From NCBI GenBank assembly GCA_036525535.1, contig DATDAH010000160.1:1-60434 (forward strand): 60,434 nt of DNA, written 5' to 3'. A program made the translations under genes and the position numbers. Positions 1 through 7,986 of this stretch are shown here, one piece after another (positions within the stretch are counted from its first letter, which is position 1; every line of letters starts with the position of its first letter). The notes under the pieces were generated by a model, which did no database searches, was not told where the DNA came from, and was given only the letters and a program-made list of their open reading frames with translations. Origin of the DNA: DATDAH01 sp036525535 (lineage in GTDB: Bacteria; Actinomycetota; Acidimicrobiia; Acidimicrobiales; DATDAH01).

Positions 1-330
1 GCCGTCACCTGGTCCGGGTCCGCCGAGCTCGACCTCGGCCTCGTCGCCTACCTCCACCTTCCCGCCGCCGAGCGGGCGGCGGCCCTCGCCAACCTCGTGG
101 CCGCCTGTCGCCCGGGCGGGCTGGTCGTCGTGGTCGGCCATGCCCGCGTGAACCTGACGGAGGGCTACGGCGGGCCCCAGCTTCCCGCCATCCTCTTCGA
201 GCCCGACGAGGTCGTGGCCGACCTCGGCTCGGTGACCGTCGAGCGGGCCGAGCACGTCACCCGCACCGTGACCACCGACGACGGCGACCGGACGGCGATC
301 GACACGCTGGTGGTGGCCCGGACGAGCTGA
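1..330 (+). CDS. class I SAM-dependent methyltransferase, C-terminal part (partial at window edge)
   Basis: The reading frame is open from base 1 and ends at a TGA at 328-330, so only the last 109 residues are visible. A D-L-x-L-V-x-Y-L-H-L segment is followed by a helix and then L-x-P-G-G-x-L-V-V-V. This is the usual order of motif III/IV, helix and post-II strand in the Rossmann-fold methyltransferases (TehB/Methyltransf_25 type). The SAM-binding GxGxG motif lies outside the window, so the substrate cannot be inferred. It is followed at once by the operator and gene of a CsoR-family repressor and is probably not part of that operon. Confidence 0.7.
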   Translation, partial: AVTWSGSAELDLGLVAYLHLPAAERAAALANLVAACRPGGLVVVVGHARVNLTEGYGGPQLPAILFEPDEVVADLGSVTVERAEHVTRTVTTDDGDRTAIDTLVVARTS

Positions 331-347
331 CCGTGGCCCTCGGTTGG

Positions 348-361
348 TACCCCCCGGGGTA
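348..361. promoter_or_regulatory. CsoR/CstR-type operator, distal copy
   Basis: TACCCCCCGGGGTA is an inverted repeat of the TACCC-N4-GGGTA type bound by CsoR/CstR-family repressors. It lies 41 bp upstream of the repressor gene start and about 10 bp upstream of a second copy. This suggests autoregulation of the whole downstream operon. Confidence 0.65.
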
Positions 362-370
362 TCTGTTAAT

Positions 371-386
371 ATACCCACAGGGGTAT
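371..386. promoter_or_regulatory. CsoR/CstR-type operator, proximal copy
   Basis: ATACCCACAGGGGTAT is a second TACCC-N4/5-GGGTA inverted repeat. The A+T-rich stretch ctgttaatat just before it is the only such run nearby and is the likely -10 region, so repressor binding would block the promoter. Two operators would fit two tetramers, as described for some CstR/CsoR promoters. Confidence 0.65.
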
Positions 387-401
387 CAACGAGGAGCCAC
401 C

Positions 402-671
402 ATGGAACTGCCGGAAGAGACCATGACCGACCTGAACCGACGGCTGCGTCGGGTGGAGGGCCAGATCCGCGGCATCCAGGGGATGCTGGACGACGGCCGC
501 GACTGCCGGGATGTCGTCACCCAGCTGTCAGCGGCCAGCAAGGCCATCGACCAGGTGGGCTTCCTCCTGGTCTCGGCCGGCCTGCAGTGGTGCCTCGAGG
601 ATCCCGAACGGTCCGCGGCCGAGGGCTATGACGTCGCCGATGTCCAGAAGATGTTCCTGAAGCTGGCCTGA
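402..671 (+). CDS. CsoR/FrmR-family repressor, probable CstR-type persulfide sensor
   Basis: An all-helical DUF156 (CsoR/RcnR/FrmR) protein of 89 residues. The start is the ATG 5 nt after GAGGAG; a longer open frame upstream runs through the operators and is rejected. Copper-sensing CsoR uses a Cys-His-Cys triad. Here Cys35 and Cys64 are kept at the 29-residue spacing known for the CstR pair, but the His position (residue 60) is Gly. This argues for per/polysulfide sensing through a Cys pair rather than Cu(I). The next functional genes are a CstB-like persulfide dioxygenase and a TauE exporter, as in the Staphylococcus aureus cst system, which supports the call. It would repress the operon through the two TACCC/GGGTA operators and release on sulfide or persulfide stress. 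Confidence 0.85.
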   Translation: MELPEETMTDLNRRLRRVEGQIRGIQGMLDDGRDCRDVVTQLSAASKAIDQVGFLLVSAGLQWCLEDPERSAAEGYDVADVQKMFLKLA

Positions 672-682
672 GGCGACGACGT

Positions 683-1057
683 GACCCGCCCTTGTTCTTC
701 TTCGCCCTGCTGTTCGGTCTCTCGATCGACTACCAGCTCTTCCTGCTGGCGGCCATCAAGGAGCGCTACGACACCACCGGTGACACCCAGCGGGCCATCC
801 GGGAGGGCATCGCCCGGACCGGGCGACCCATCACCAACGCGGCACTCATCATGATCGTGGTGTTCATCGCCTTCGGCGTCACCGGGCCCATTCCCCCGAC
901 CGAGCTCGGGGTCATCCTGGCGGTGGCCGTCCTGCTCGACGCCACCGTCATCCGGATGCTGCTGGTGCCGGCCCTGTTCGGCCTCCTCGGCGACCGGACC
1001 TGGTGGCTCCCCGCCCGGGTGGGCCGGTACCTGCCCCACGTCCAGTTCTCGCACTAG
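683..1057 (+). pseudogene. MMPL/RND-family transporter remnant (C-terminal end only)
   Basis: About 122 codons encode the last membrane segments of an MMPL (mycobacterial-membrane-protein-large-like) transporter. A F-G-L-S-I-D-Y-x-x-F-L-L segment and the K-E-R-Y loop match the conserved region around TM10, followed by two more hydrophobic segments. The complete family is 700 residues or more. Nothing upstream continues the frame into family-like sequence, and the preceding 20 bp hold no plausible start with a ribosome site (TTG at 692 is the first option). I read it as a decayed insertion or deletion scar between the regulator and the dioxygenase. A translated short membrane protein cannot be excluded because the frame is intact. 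Confidence 0.6.
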
Positions 1058-1068
1058 GAGAAAGACCG

Positions 1069-2463
1069 ATGTTCTTCAAGCAGTACCAACTCGGGTGCCT
1101 ATCGCTCTACAGCTACCTGATCGGCGACGAGACGACCGGACGGGCCGTCGTCGTCGACCCCCAGCGGGACATCACCGGGTACGTGGCCGACGCCGAGGCC
1201 CACGGCCTCACCATCGAGCGGGTCTTGGAGACCCACTTCCACGCCGACTTCCTCTCCGGCCACCTCGAGCTGGCCGCCGCCACTGACGCGGTCATCTCCT
1301 ACGGTGACGTGGCCCAGCCCGACTTCTCCATGGAGCCTCTGGCCGACGGCCAGCGCCTCTCACTTGGCGAGGTGGAACTGGAGATCCGCCACACCCCCGG
1401 CCACACGCCGGAGTCCATCTCCATCGTCGTCTACGAGCACCCTGGGGCCAAGCCCTGGGGCGTGCTCACCGGCGACACGCTCTTCATCGGTGACGTCGGC
1501 CGGCCCGACCTGCTCACCTCGATCGGCTGGACCGCCGACGACCTGGCCCGCCGCCTCTACCAGTCGCTGCACGACAAGCTGCTGACCCTGCCCGATGCCA
1601 CCCGCGTCTACCCGGCCCACGGCGCGGGCTCGGCCTGTGGCAAGAACCTCTCCACCGCCGCCGAGTCGACCATCGGTGAGCAGCGGACCGGCAACTATGC
1701 CCTGGCACCCATGACCGAGGACGCGTTCGTGGAGGCCGTCACCGAGGGTCAGGGCGTGGCCCCCCTCTACTTCGCGTTCGCGGCCGACGCGAACCGTCGG
1801 GAGCGGGAGCTGCTGGATGACCACGAGGCCCCAACCACTCTCGACCTCGACGAGGCCCTGGCCGACTCCGGCGCGGTGCTGCTCGACACGCGGTCACCGG
1901 AGTCCTTCGCCTCGGGCCACGTGCGGGGTTCGGTCAACGTCGGCTTGGACGGCCGCTTCGCCGAGTACGCGGGCGACGTGATCCGCCCGGGCCAGGAGGT
2001 CGTTTTGCTCACCGACCCCGGCCGGCAGACCGAAGCCAGAGTTCGCCTCGCCCGCATCGGCTTCGACGCCGTCATCGGCGCGGTTCCCGACGTGGAGGCC
2101 GTGCTGATTGCCCGGCCGGAGACCGCAGCGACCGCCCCCCGCGTGCCGGTCGACGTGGTCCACACCTGGCTGGACGACGACCCGGACGTCCAAGTCCTCG
2201 ATGTCCGGAACCCCGGGGAGGCGGCGCTGGGCATCATCCCCGGCGCCACCCTGGTCCCCCTCCCTCGTCTGCTGGACCACCTGGACGACCTCGACCGCGA
2301 GCGACCAGTCATCGTCTACTGTGCCGGCGGCTACCGGTCATCGGTGGCGGCGTCGACCCTGCGGGCCAACGGCTACCGGATTGTGGCCGACCTGATCGGG
2401 GGCTACCCAGCGTGGGTCGACGGGGGTGAGCCGGTCGAGGCCGCCTGCGAAACCCCGGCCTGA
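1069..2463 (+). CDS. persulfide dioxygenase-sulfurtransferase (MBL fold - pseudo-rhodanese - rhodanese, CstB-like)
   Basis: 464 residues; the start is the ATG preceded by AGGAGAAA. Residues 1-230 are a metallo-beta-lactamase fold with T-H-F-H-A-D-F (H56, H58, D60), H112 in HTPGH, D136 in TGDTLF and H184 in YPAH, the ETHE1-type Fe(II) site. Cys190 in GSACGK matches the conserved cysteine near the CstB active site. Residues about 255-345 are a rhodanese-like domain without a catalytic Cys. Residues about 360-455 are a rhodanese with the Cys418 loop C-A-G-G-Y-R. This is the three-domain layout of staphylococcal CstB, which oxidises low-molecular-weight persulfides to thiosulfate. It is cytoplasmic, and the 3-bp gap to the downstream tauE-like gene implies co-translation. 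Confidence 0.9.
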   Translation: MFFKQYQLGCLSLYSYLIGDETTGRAVVVDPQRDITGYVADAEAHGLTIERVLETHFHADFLSGHLELAAATDAVISYGDVAQPDFSMEPLADGQRLSLGEVELEIRHTPGHTPESISIVVYEHPGAKPWGVLTGDTLFIGDVGRPDLLTSIGWTADDLARRLYQSLHDKLLTLPDATRVYPAHGAGSACGKNLSTAAESTIGEQRTGNYALAPMTEDAFVEAVTEGQGVAPLYFAFAADANRRERELLDDHEAPTTLDLDEALADSGAVLLDTRSPESFASGHVRGSVNVGLDGRFAEYAGDVIRPGQEVVLLTDPGRQTEARVRLARIGFDAVIGAVPDVEAVLIARPETAATAPRVPVDVVHTWLDDDPDVQVLDVRNPGEAALGIIPGATLVPLPRLLDHLDDLDRERPVIVYCAGGYRSSVAASTLRANGYRIVADLIGGYPAWVDGGEPVEAACETPA

Positions 2464-2466
2464 CCG

Positions 2467-3285
2467 ATGCGCGTCCTGCTGGCCTCGCCTCTCGGGTTCC
2501 TGATCGGGCTCTCCCTCGGCGCGCTCGGCGGAGGCGGTTCGATCCTGGCCGTCCCCGTGCTGGTCTACGCCGCCGGCCAGGACGCTCGCGCCGCCACGGC
2601 CACCAGCCTGTTCCTGGTGGGCACCGCCGCCCTCGTCGGCATGGTCGCCCACTTCCGGGCCGGCCGGGTCCGGCTGGGCACCGGCCTCGCCTTCGGGCTG
2701 GCCGGGATCGGCGGGTCGCTGGCCGGCACCGCCGTCAACCACCGTCTGGACCCGGACGTGCTCCTCCTGGGCTTTAGTGGCCTCGTCCTGATCGCCGCCT
2801 GGCGGATGCTCACCGGCTGTCCCACGTGCACCCAGGTCGGCGAACGGCTGGAGCTCCAGAAGGCCGCCGGCTCGGAAGGCAGGGGGTTGCTCACGCGCAC
2901 GCGACTCGACGCCGGGATCGTGGTGACCGTGCTGGTGGTGGGCACCGGGGTGGGCTTCCTGACCGGGTTGTTCGGCGTCGGTGGCGGCTTCGTGATCGTC
3001 CCCGCCCTGGCCCTCGCCCTGAAGCTCCCGATGCCCGAGGCCATCGGCACCTCCCTGCTGGTGATCGCGGTGAACTCCGCGGTGGCCCTGACCGCGCGGC
3101 TCGGCTCCAGCCGCATCGAATGGGCGGTCGCCATGCCCTTCACGCTCGCCGCGGTCGGCGGGGTCGTCGTCGGAGGTCGGATCGCTGATCGTCTCGACGC
3201 CGAGCGCAGCCTCCGGTGGTTCGCCGCCCTCCTGGTGGCTGTTGCGGTCTACACCGCGTCCCGGGCCGTCCTCGCGCTGACCTGA
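2467..3285 (+). CDS. TauE/SafE-family sulfite/thiosulfate exporter
   Basis: 272 residues, strongly hydrophobic with about eight predicted membrane segments. It carries the two-fold family repeat: G-G-G-G-S near residue 19 and G-x-F-G-V-G-G-G-F near residue 170. It starts 4 bp after the dioxygenase stop, so it belongs to the CstR-controlled operon. Known TauE members export sulfite or related sulfur oxyanions, matching disposal of the oxidation product. An unusual C-P-T-C pair sits near residue 118 in the loop between the two halves and could be redox or metal active. A second, clearly different TauE-family gene lies at 30948-31709. Confidence 0.85.
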   Translation: MRVLLASPLGFLIGLSLGALGGGGSILAVPVLVYAAGQDARAATATSLFLVGTAALVGMVAHFRAGRVRLGTGLAFGLAGIGGSLAGTAVNHRLDPDVLLLGFSGLVLIAAWRMLTGCPTCTQVGERLELQKAAGSEGRGLLTRTRLDAGIVVTVLVVGTGVGFLTGLFGVGGGFVIVPALALALKLPMPEAIGTSLLVIAVNSAVALTARLGSSRIEWAVAMPFTLAAVGGVVVGGRIADRLDAERSLRWFAALLVAVAVYTASRAVLALT

Positions 3286-3301
3286 AGGTGAAGGGCGTTG
3301 C

Positions 3302-4069
3302 TCAGACCAGCACGTTGGCGAAGACCTGCCAGGCCAGGAGGCTCTTCGCAACCAGACTGAGGACGATGTAGACCCGCTCGCCGTGGAGGTAGTCGGCCCA
3401 GCGGCCGACCGCCCGGTACTGCAGCCACTGGTTGACGGCGAAGCAGTTGAAGAGCACGAAGATCGACACGAAGATCCCGTACACGAAGTCGGGCACGTCC
3501 CCGCCCGCGCCAACGAGGTAGATGCCGATCCCGATCCAGGGCACGACGCCGGCGATGCAGCCGAACACGAACGGGGTCCAATCCGCTCCCGGGCCCGGAT
3601 CGTTCGTGGTCTCCATCAGCCAACCGAAGAGGATCATCGACGCGTTGACGCCGAAGACGGCCAAGAGCGCCACCACGTCGGTGACCCCGGTGATACCCGC
3701 GATGAGCACGATCATCAGCGAGGCCGAGAGCGAGTACTCGACCCAGCGGAAGCGGTTGCGGTGGGCGCCCAGCTCCCGCTGGTAGCGGGGCCAGCCCCAC
3801 GAGGAAGCGACGAGGAAGTGGAATGCGGCGGACAGGAACAGGAAGAGGGCCACGGCAGGGCCGAGCGGGTAGGCGAAGAGCTCGTCCAGGACCGGTGGCG
3901 TGAGTGGTCGACCCGGTGGGCCCGTGCCGAAGGCGGCGGTGACCGGGAGGGACACCGAGGTCGACAGCACCAGCATGGCCAGGCCCTGGAGCAGGTGCAG
4001 GGCACCCGCCTCGATGTTCAGTGGCCGCAGGCGGCCAACCGGGCCGGACGTGGGTGCGAAGGCCGTCAT
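3302..4069 (-). CDS. heliorhodopsin
   Basis: 255 residues with seven membrane segments. The segments carry the heliorhodopsin signatures, not those of type-1 rhodopsins: N-R-F-R-W-V-E-Y-S-x-S-A-S in helix C, with Glu111 as Schiff-base counterion (E107 in HeR-48C12), and S-L-V-A-K-S-L-L-A-W in helix G, with retinal lysine Lys242 (K241 in HeR-48C12). His25 and His84 match the inner-cavity histidines His23 and His80. The F-A-V-N-Q-W-L-Q-Y and G-E-R-V-Y-I-V-L-S segments are family hallmarks. Heliorhodopsins insert with inverted topology and do not pump ions efficiently; their role is unsettled. No retinal-biosynthesis gene (blh/brp, crtY, crtB) lies in the window. It is transcribed away from yceI and converges on the sulfur operon. 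Confidence 0.93.
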   Translation of the reverse strand: MTAFAPTSGPVGRLRPLNIEAGALHLLQGLAMLVLSTSVSLPVTAAFGTGPPGRPLTPPVLDELFAYPLGPAVALFLFLSAAFHFLVASSWGWPRYQRELGAHRNRFRWVEYSLSASLMIVLIAGITGVTDVVALLAVFGVNASMILFGWLMETTNDPGPGADWTPFVFGCIAGVVPWIGIGIYLVGAGGDVPDFVYGIFVSIFVLFNCFAVNQWLQYRAVGRWADYLHGERVYIVLSLVAKSLLAWQVFANVLV

Positions 4070-4187
4070 GGGCGGAGTTCTACCGGCTCCACCTGCCGCG
4101 ACCGTGCCGACCGGGTCCGGTCGTTCCCAGGGAGTTCACGGGAGCCCTGCCCAGCACGCCCAGCGGGGACCTCTACCGTGCGCAGCC

Positions 4188-4931
4188 ATGTCCTCCCGAG
4201 CCAAGGCCCTCATCGCAGCCGCTGTCGTCATCGTCGTGCTTGTCGGTGGCGGCCTGTGGTGGTACCTGAAGGACGACGCTCCCGAGGCCGTCTCCCTCGA
4301 CGCCGCCGTCGACCAGGTCGACGACGGCGCGGCCACGGACGCCACAGTGACCGCCACCTCCGACGCCGGGAGCGCCATCGAGGGGACCTGGACCATCGAC
4401 GCCCAGACCGGGGACTTCGACTTCGAGACGGCCACCGGCACCTTCGCCGGGTTCCGCGTCGACGAGGAGCTGGCCGGTATCGGGGCCTCCACGGCAGTGG
4501 GTCGGACCGGCGACGTCACCGGCAACTTCACCATCGAGGGGACGACGGTCACCGAGGCGTCCTTCGAGGTGGACCTGACCACGATCACCACCAACGAGAG
4601 TCGCCGGGACGGCCGGGTGCAGGACGCCCTCGAGACCTCCCGCTTCCCGACGGCCACCTTCACCCTGACCGAGCCCCTCGACCTGGGACAGGGGGCGGCC
4701 GACGCTGATTCCGTGAGCGTCACCGCGGTCGGCGACCTCACCATCCACGGCGAGACCCAGAGCGTCGAGTTCCCGCTGGAGGCCCAGCTGGTCGATGGCA
4801 CGGTGGTGCTGGTCGGCTCCCTGGACCTGACGTTCTCCGACTACGGCGTCGAGGCCCCCACCAGCCCGATCGCCCTCAGCGTCGACGACAACGGCATCCT
4901 CGAGCTCCAGTTCCTCCTCACCGCCACCTAG
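4188..4931 (+). CDS. YceI-family lipocalin-like protein, membrane-anchored
   Basis: 247 residues. The ATG lies 8 nt after TACCGT, a -10-like hexamer, suggesting a leaderless transcript. Residues 6-27 form one membrane segment. A short acidic linker leads to a YceI beta-barrel from about residue 65, with a W-x-I-D start, F-x-G-x-x-V, a T-x-T-T-N-E-x-R-x-x-x-x-x-D segment, F-P-x-A-x-F and a G-D-L-T-I-H-G segment near residue 190. YceI barrels bind isoprenoid or polyprenyl chains. Its divergence from heliorhodopsin over a 118-bp intergenic is interesting because retinal is an isoprenoid, but a shared function is only a guess. The longer open frame upstream crosses the divergent promoter and is rejected. 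Confidence 0.88.
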   Translation: MSSRAKALIAAAVVIVVLVGGGLWWYLKDDAPEAVSLDAAVDQVDDGAATDATVTATSDAGSAIEGTWTIDAQTGDFDFETATGTFAGFRVDEELAGIGASTAVGRTGDVTGNFTIEGTTVTEASFEVDLTTITTNESRRDGRVQDALETSRFPTATFTLTEPLDLGQGAADADSVSVTAVGDLTIHGETQSVEFPLEAQLVDGTVVLVGSLDLTFSDYGVEAPTSPIALSVDDNGILELQFLLTAT

Positions 4932-5030
4932 TTCGGCCTTCGGCCCCCGGGCGCCGCCCCTCTCGCCCGTCCACCGTGCTGCTCCACGCCGTCGCGCAGC
5001 GGAGGGCGCGGACTACGACTCGCGGCTGTG

Positions 5031-6161
5031 TCAAGCGTTGGCGGCTTCGGTGAGCTGGGTGAGGCGGTCGACGGCGTCGAGGTACTCCTCGACCAGGCGC
5101 TGGATGACGGCGCTGGTCTTCTCGACCTTGTCGAGCTGGCCGACGACCTGGCCGGCCGGGTTGAACATGACCGAGAGGGCCTTGTCGGCGTAGCGGTGGC
5201 TGCGGGCCACACAGTCCCCCGAGACCATGTACTGCAGAGGCATGGGCAGCGGGTCGGGGGCGTCGTCGGCCTCCCAGGCGTCGGTCCACTCCGTGCGGAT
5301 CATGCGGCAGGGCTTGCCGGTGAAGCTCCGGCTGCGGACCGTGTCCCGGGACGTGGCGTCGAGCAGCTGCTGCTTCTGGGCGGGGGGCAGGTCGGCCTCC
5401 TCGACGGTCAGCCACAGCGAGCCGGCCCACACGCCCTGGGCGCCCATGGCCAGAGCGGCGGCGATCTGCTCACCCGAGCCGATGCCGCCGGCCGCCAGCA
5501 GCGGGGTGGGGGCGATGGCCTTGGCGATCTGCGGCCAGAGGACGACCGAGCCGACATCGCCGGTGTGGCCGCCGCCCTCGCCGCCCTGGCCGATGACGAT
5601 GTCGACGCCGGCCTCCTTGTGCTTCAGGGCCTGGTAGGGCGAGCCGCAGAGGGCTGCCACCTTGAGGCCGGCCTCGTGGATGTGGTCGATGACGTCGGCC
5701 GGCGGCGTCCCCAAGGCGTTGGCGATCAGCTTCACCTTGGGGTGGGCCAGGGCCACCTCGATCTGGGGCGTGGCGGTGGCCTCGGTCCAGCCCAGGAGGC
5801 GCATGGAGTTGCCCTCCTCCTCGGGCAGCTCGGGCACGCCCCGGTCAGCCAGGACCTTCTTGGCGAAGTCGAGATGGCCCTGCGGGACCATCTTGCGCAG
5901 CTCGTCGGCCAGGTGGTCGGGGTCCATGTCGCCCATGCCCTCGTACTTGCCGGGGATCACGATGTCGACGCCGTAGGGGGCGTCGCCGACGTGGTCGTCG
6001 ATCCACGCCAACTCGACCTCGAGCTGCTCGGGGCTGAAGCCGACGGCACCGAGGACGCCGAAGCCGCCCGCCCGGGAGACGGCGGCGACCACGTCACGGC
6101 AGTGGGTGAAGGCGAAGATCGGGAACTCGATGCCGAGCTCGTCGCAGATCGGGGTGCGCAT
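5031..6161 (-). CDS. nitronate monooxygenase / 2-nitropropane dioxygenase-family FMN protein
   Basis: 376 residues; the start is the ATG behind AGGAGG. It is an FMN-binding TIM barrel of the NMO family: a conserved F-P-I-F-A-F-x-H-C-R-D-V-V-A-A-V-S start, G-G-F-G-V-L-G-A in the first loop, a G-x-E-x-G-G-H-T-G segment with the catalytic-type His (near residue 195), and A-A-G-G-I-G-S-G for the FMN phosphate. It oxidises nitronates, or possibly alkyl/acyl substrates in this actinobacterial subgroup. It lies 11 bp downstream of a P450 gene on the same strand, so co-transcription with TetR-P450 is likely. A paralogue with the same start and motifs is at 27720-28853. Confidence 0.85.
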   Translation of the reverse strand: MRTPICDELGIEFPIFAFTHCRDVVAAVSRAGGFGVLGAVGFSPEQLEVELAWIDDHVGDAPYGVDIVIPGKYEGMGDMDPDHLADELRKMVPQGHLDFAKKVLADRGVPELPEEEGNSMRLLGWTEATATPQIEVALAHPKVKLIANALGTPPADVIDHIHEAGLKVAALCGSPYQALKHKEAGVDIVIGQGGEGGGHTGDVGSVVLWPQIAKAIAPTPLLAAGGIGSGEQIAAALAMGAQGVWAGSLWLTVEEADLPPAQKQQLLDATSRDTVRSRSFTGKPCRMIRTEWTDAWEADDAPDPLPMPLQYMVSGDCVARSHRYADKALSVMFNPAGQVVGQLDKVEKTSAVIQRLVEEYLDAVDRLTQLTEAANA

Positions 6162-6172
6162 GGCGGTCCTCC

Positions 6173-7399
6173 TCAGGACAGGGGGGCGGTCGGGGTGAAG
6201 CGGACAGGCATCGTCTTCACGCCGTTGACGAAGTCGGAGTGGAGGCGGCTCACCGGGCCGGCCAGCTCGAGGTCGGGCAGACGCTCGACCAGCTGGCGCA
6301 TGGTCGCCCGGATCTCGGCCCTGGCCAAGCTGGCGCCGAGGCAGTAGTGGACGCCGCCGCCGCCGAAGGTCACGTGGTCGTTCGGGGTGCGGCCGACGTC
6401 GAAGCGGTGCGGGTCCTCGAACACGTCCTCGTCCCGGTTGGCCGAGGCGTAGTACATGACCACTTTGTCGCCCTCGGCCAGGGGCACCCCCCGCAGCTCG
6501 GTGTCGGTGGTGACCGTGCGCCGGAAGTTGTGGATGGAGCTGCCCCAGCGGAGCATCTCGTCCACTGCCGTGTCCCACAGGCCGGGGTCGTCCCGGAGCC
6601 GCTGGGCCTGGTCCGGGTGGTCGATCAGGGCGAGCATGGCGTGGTTGATCAGGTTCCGGGTCGTCTCGTTCCCGGCCACCACGAGGGTCACGAAGAAGAG
6701 GTTGAGGTCGAGGTCGTCGAGCCGCTCCCCGTCGATCTCGGCGTTGACCAGCGCCGTCATGATGTCCTCGCGGGGGTTGATCCGGCGGTCGGCGGCCACG
6801 GCGTCGCACAGGGCGTAGATCTCCATGGCCGCGGCCCCGGGATCCTGGACCTGGTAGTCGGGGTCGTCGCGGGAGCCGATCAGCTGGTTGCTGATCTCGA
6901 ACATGCGGGGCCAGATCTCGGGCTCGAGGCCGATCATCTCGCAGATCATCTGGACCGGCACCTGGGCCGCGATGTCCTCGACGAACTCCACCTCCCCCCG
7001 CTCGCAGACGCCGTCGACGACCAGGGCCGCCCGACGCTCGATCTCGTCCACCAGCTGGGCGATCATCCGCGGCGTGAAGCCCCGGGAGACCAGGCGCCGA
7101 TAGCGGTTGTGCTTGGGCGGGTCCATGTTCAGGATGGTCAGCCGCAGCTGGGCCAGGGCCTCCTCGTCCTGGCTGGGGATGAACGTGCCCCCCACCTCCG
7201 AGGAGAAGGTGGCCGGGTCCTGGCTGATGGCCCGGACGTCGGCGTGCTTGGTGATGGCCCAGAACCCGGTGTCGCCCGGCTCCGGGTGCCAGTGGACCGG
7301 GTCTTCGGCCCGGAGCCGGTCGAACTGGTCGTGGGGTACGCCCTGGCCCCAGGTGGCGGCCAGGAGGTCTATGCCGCCGAGCGATTCGGTCACGGTCAC
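6173..7399 (-). CDS. cytochrome P450
   Basis: 408 residues, the usual size for a soluble bacterial P450. The I-helix has A-G-N-E-T-T-R (near residue 240), the K-helix E-x-x-R is E-M-L-R, and the haem loop is F-G-G-G-V-H-Y-C-L-G with the Cys ligand near residue 350. The overall look is that of the CYP125/CYP142-like steroid and fatty-acid group common in Actinobacteria; the substrate is unknown. GTG is chosen as the start because it shares GTGA with the stop of the TetR gene (4-bp overlap). No ferredoxin or reductase gene is adjacent, so electrons must come from elsewhere. Confidence 0.93.
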   Translation of the reverse strand: MTVTESLGGIDLLAATWGQGVPHDQFDRLRAEDPVHWHPEPGDTGFWAITKHADVRAISQDPATFSSEVGGTFIPSQDEEALAQLRLTILNMDPPKHNRYRRLVSRGFTPRMIAQLVDEIERRAALVVDGVCERGEVEFVEDIAAQVPVQMICEMIGLEPEIWPRMFEISNQLIGSRDDPDYQVQDPGAAAMEIYALCDAVAADRRINPREDIMTALVNAEIDGERLDDLDLNLFFVTLVVAGNETTRNLINHAMLALIDHPDQAQRLRDDPGLWDTAVDEMLRWGSSIHNFRRTVTTDTELRGVPLAEGDKVVMYYASANRDEDVFEDPHRFDVGRTPNDHVTFGGGGVHYCLGASLARAEIRATMRQLVERLPDLELAGPVSRLHSDFVNGVKTMPVRFTPTAPLS

Positions 7400-7980
7400 G
7401 GGGCTGCCTTTCGGTTCGATCCGCTGACGACCCCGCAGAGGGCGGTGATCGCCAGGTCGTCGGTCACCGCGTCGGGGTCGACGCGGCGCATCATCTCCAG
7501 GCCGAGGAGCAGGCCGATGAGCGCAGGCCCGACCTCGTCCGCCCCGTCGACCCACTCGGCCACGCCCTCGCCGACGGCGTCCCAGACGACGCGGTACCGG
7601 CGGGCCAGGTATCGGCGGGCCTCTTCGTTGCGGGCGGCGTAGCTCCAGAGCTCGTGCTCGAGGGCGATCCAACGCCCGTCGCCGACGACGGGGTCGACCA
7701 CGTTGCGCCACATCACCCCCATGCGCTCCTCGAGGGTGGTGGCCGTGGTCAGCTCGGCGCCGGTGACGGCGGCCACGTCGTCCACCCAGCCCTCCAGCAG
7801 GGCGAAGAGCAGGCCGTCCTTGCTGCCGAAGTGGTCATAGACGGCGCCCGACGTGCGGTCGGCGGCCTCGGCGATGGCGTCGACGGACGCGCCCTCCACC
7901 CCGCGGCCGGCAAAGAGGTCTGCGGCGGCGTCCAGCAGGGCCTGGCGCGTACGCGCTCGTCGCTCCCGCTGCGTCGCCAC
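7396..7980 (-). CDS. TetR/AcrR-family repressor
   Basis: 194 residues. An N-terminal helix-turn-helix covers residues 10-55 (T-R-Q-A-L-L-D-A-A-A-D-L-F, then G-A-V-Y-D-H-F-G-S-K-D-G-L); a helical ligand domain follows. It is translationally coupled to the P450 gene, which it probably controls together with itself. The GTG start lies 6 nt after TATACA on this strand, implying a leaderless mRNA, and the promoter sits inside a 30-bp inverted repeat (7991-8020). The inducer is unknown. Confidence 0.9.
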   Translation of the reverse strand: MATQRERRARTRQALLDAAADLFAGRGVEGASVDAIAEAADRTSGAVYDHFGSKDGLLFALLEGWVDDVAAVTGAELTTATTLEERMGVMWRNVVDPVVGDGRWIALEHELWSYAARNEEARRYLARRYRVVWDAVGEGVAEWVDGADEVGPALIGLLLGLEMMRRVDPDAVTDDLAITALCGVVSGSNRKAAP

Positions 7981-7986
7981 CCCACT

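Noticed and set aside
402..671. Copper-sensing CsoR
   Set aside because: The His of the Cys-His-Cys triad is replaced by Gly at residue 60, and the operon handles sulfur and not copper.
2338..3513. 391-codon open frame on the minus strand opposite the dioxygenase and TauE genes
   Set aside because: It is antisense to two clear genes, has low-complexity Gly/Glu/Ala/Pro composition and no family resemblance. Long antisense frames are expected at this G+C content.
4070..4187. N-terminal extension of the YceI gene to 3900
   Set aside because: It would run through the heliorhodopsin gene on the other strand; the ATG at 4188 has a membrane anchor right after it and a -10 hexamer before it.
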